A stretch of 64,000 nucleotides of DNA from positions 687,574,583-687,638,582 of the forward strand of contig NC_081412.1 in the NCBI RefSeq assembly GCF_030272615.1. The letters are read 5' to 3'. The notes under the pieces were generated by a model. That model searched no databases and was not told the DNA's origin. It worked only from the letters and a program-made list of their open reading frames with translations. This DNA is from Cryptomeria japonica (Eukaryota; Streptophyta; Pinopsida; Cupressales; Cupressaceae). Numbering within the stretch: position 1 is the stretch's first letter; each line of letters opens with the position of its first letter. Below are positions 62,387-64,000 of this stretch, piece after piece. The position numbers were made by a program, and so were the translations under genes.

Positions 62387-62734
62387 TGACACTTCAACTC
62401 AATATGTTTTGTTCTAGCATGCAATACAGGGTTATTTGAAATATTTATTGCACTTATATTATCACAATATATGACCACCAGTTTTGTCATATTCTCCTTA
62501 GATCCTTCCAATACATGCCTCATCCATATAGCTTGAGTATAGTTCATAAATGTAGCCACATATTTTGCTTCTACTGTAGACTGAGAAATACAACTATGTT
62601 TCTTTGTAGTCTAGGATATCGGTATTCCTCCTAGAAATAATGCACCACCAGTTGTGCTCTTTCGGTCATCTACATTACCTGCCCAATTAGCATCCATAAA
62701 TAACTGCAAAGAGAAGTTTCCTTTGTATGGATAC
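62212..62734 (-). pseudogene. Copia RNase H C-terminal fragment with a GA microsatellite inside
   Basis: Minus-strand translation shows MDANWAGNVDDRKSTTG, LGGIPIS then a stop (TAG, a G-to-A change of the expected Trp codon), STVEAKYVATFM, ARTKHIELKCHF, and IFTKPFPKATFEYLRGKLGV. These are standard Ty1/copia RNase H motifs. A (CT)n tract at 62351-62382 inserts Arg-Glu repeats where the family has a short REQV-like segment. The upstream end is cut by the LTR at 62735. Confidence 0.85.
62351..62382. repeat. (CT)n microsatellite within the copia RNase H
   Basis: About 16 CT units; read as (RE)n on the minus strand. Confidence 0.95.
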
Positions 62735-63507
62735 TGTAGACACCTAAAATTGTCATGTCTAATTAAATAAATATTTTATTTATTTAATTACTTTATCCTA
62801 ATTCTTCTATTAATTAAATAAATCTTTATTTATATAATTAATTCATTTATCCTCTTCTAGCCTTATTTCTAATTTAAATAAATACATTTATTTATTTAAA
62901 TTATCCTTTTCCTAAATTAAATAAATACTTTTATTTATTTAATTGATCCCACTTCTTCTATTAATTAAATAAATCTTTATTTATTTAATTAATTCATTAA
63001 CCTTTTCTACCTATGACACATGTCATTCATCTCTTAATTCATACACTACTTACCCTCTCATTATTTTTTTATTTTCTTTACCTACCCTTTAATCATAGCC
63101 GACCATTTATCTTTTACACCTCTCAATCTTATCCCTCCATTTCATATAGTGTCTTATATATAAGAGGATACTTCCTTCATTATCAACCCCCGCTTATGAC
63201 TCAACTATGCTTTTGCACTTTCATATGCGATCCTACTTGCAACCACATTTCCGTTCTTTGTTGAGCTCTTGTGCACATATAAAATCTGAGAGCAAATATA
63301 TCAAACAAGATCAATGGAGATAGGAAGAATAAAGATCCAAACCCTATTGGACATGTGATGGTATAATCTTTGTGATTTCATTTGATTTGCATTGTTTTAG
63401 GTAATCTTCATATGTTATGGTGGATCTTTGTTGTTGTTAGGCTAGGGTTTTGTGGTTGAATTCATTTAGTCTTTCATCATTGTTGTTATCCATTTTCATC
63501 GTATACA
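62735..63507 (+). mobile_element. 5' LTR (773 bp)
   Basis: TG..CA ends. Two near-identical segments TTCTATTAATTAAATAAATC at about 62807 and 62955. TATA box TATATATAAG at about 63155. Confidence 0.7.
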
Positions 63508-63510
63508 TTT

Positions 63511-63529
63511 TGGCACGCCCGGTGGGACC
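63511..63529 (+). promoter_or_regulatory. Primer-binding site of the downstream element
   Basis: TGGCACGCCCGGTGGGACC, three bases after the LTR end. Different from the sites at 40451 and 51066, so a different tRNA primer is expected; I do not name it. Confidence 0.65.
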
Positions 63530-64000
63530 CTTGTCCCTTTTACATTTAACATCTTTTGTTGTAGATTTTGTTTGAAGTTGCAGATCTGACATTTCCGACA
63601 ACATTTTGATATTTTCATGTCTGCGCACTTTTGGATCGCGTTTTTGATTTTCTGTCACGTCTGTGACATCTGGAACTGCATTTGCGTCTTCGACAATTTT
63701 TTTTTTTTTGCAGATTTCGGGAAATGCGTCTGCATTCGAGAGTCGCATCTATGTCAGATCTAGGCACGTCTATGTGTTCTAGCAGCGTCTGTGTCTGTGA
63801 CAATTGCGTTTGTTTTCGGTTGTTTCATTTTTGGTTTCATTGATTCAGTTTTTCGTCATTCGGATTTCAGATCTGGTTTATTTTGAGCTAACATTTTCAG
63901 ATCTAACTAACGAAATTGGTGCAGCTTGTCTTGAAAGCAAAATCATTTTGTTGAAGGCCCCTATTTCACAAAGTCTTTTGGATCTAAAATTTACCTAACT
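63530..64000 (+). other. Leader of the downstream gypsy element
   Basis: T-rich, with recurring GCGTC, GTCTGTG and CAGATCT words. No gag start is reached before the window ends. An open stretch from 63804 has no domain. Confidence 0.4.

Larger units (their letters stand above)
59956..62734 (-). mobile_element. Ty1/copia element, 3' part (minus strand)
   Basis: On the minus strand: the end of RNase H (62734-62212), a linker with GGGGGAGAAG-type purine runs, a polypurine tract TCAAAGGGGGA (about 61876-61866), then the 3' LTR from TG at 61851 to CA at 59956. The 5' part is beyond a gypsy insertion at 62735 and outside the window. Confidence 0.75.
62735..64000 (+). mobile_element. Gypsy-type element, 5' LTR and leader, running off the window
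   Basis: The LTR 62735-63507 (TGTAGACACC..GTATACA) interrupts the copia RNase H. It is followed by a primer-binding site and a T-rich leader. The LTR start and its TTAATTAA-rich first part resemble the Tat-like LTRs at 14857 and 50018. Coding parts lie beyond the window. Confidence 0.72.

Overview
This is plant nuclear DNA, most likely from a large, repeat-rich seed-plant genome. A conifer or other gymnosperm is my guess from the retrotransposon density and the 5.4 kb intron in the one host gene; the sequence does not prove it. There is no bacterial, organellar or CRISPR content. I can support one host gene. The rest is retroelements, their decayed fragments, and simple repeats.

Region 1 (1 to about 16.26 kb) is the 3' part of a Ty3/gypsy element of Tat-clade type. 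It carries gag, protease, a G-patch-like segment, reverse transcriptase, a first RNase H, a second archaeal-type RNase H, and integrase in one frame broken by seven nonsense codons. A 432-bp solo LTR with a perfect 5-bp target-site duplication (TSD) sits between gag and protease. Downstream of integrase, on the opposite strand, lies a frame of about 660 codons encoding a Plant Mobile Domain protein, broken by four nonsense codons. Then come an array of AGCGCT palindromes, two hairpins, a polypurine tract and the 3' LTR. The 5' LTR is outside the window.

Region 2 (about 16.3 to 33.2 kb) is the host-gene neighbourhood. A six-exon minus-strand gene (22785-31321) encodes an ARID plus HMG-box protein of 713 residues with an unusual Gln/His-rich N-terminus of about 370 residues. 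All five introns are GT-AG and the frame closes exactly. Small foldback and dispersed repeats surround and invade it.

Region 3 (33.2 to 49.9 kb) holds two copies (33242-34871 and 47182-48907) of a short poly(A)-ended element. Each begins at the same codon of an RNase H domain and carries a second, unrecognised conserved ORF. Between them are AT-rich DNA, large GA, TATG and CT microsatellites, and a young gag-only LTR element (39249-47058) with near-identical LTRs, an ATATA TSD and an open 1147-codon gag frame.

Region 4 (49.9 to 64 kb) is a nest. A copia-type LTR is split by an internally deleted Tat-like element (50018 to about 58990). It abuts the 3' end of another copia element on the minus strand, whose RNase H is in turn split by the 5' LTR of a further gypsy element running off the window end.

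The best candidates for undescribed biology are the antisense Plant Mobile Domain ORF inside a Tat element, the RNase H plus ORF short element with shared 5' ends, and the repeated GGACC/GGTCC hairpin module in the gag-only element.
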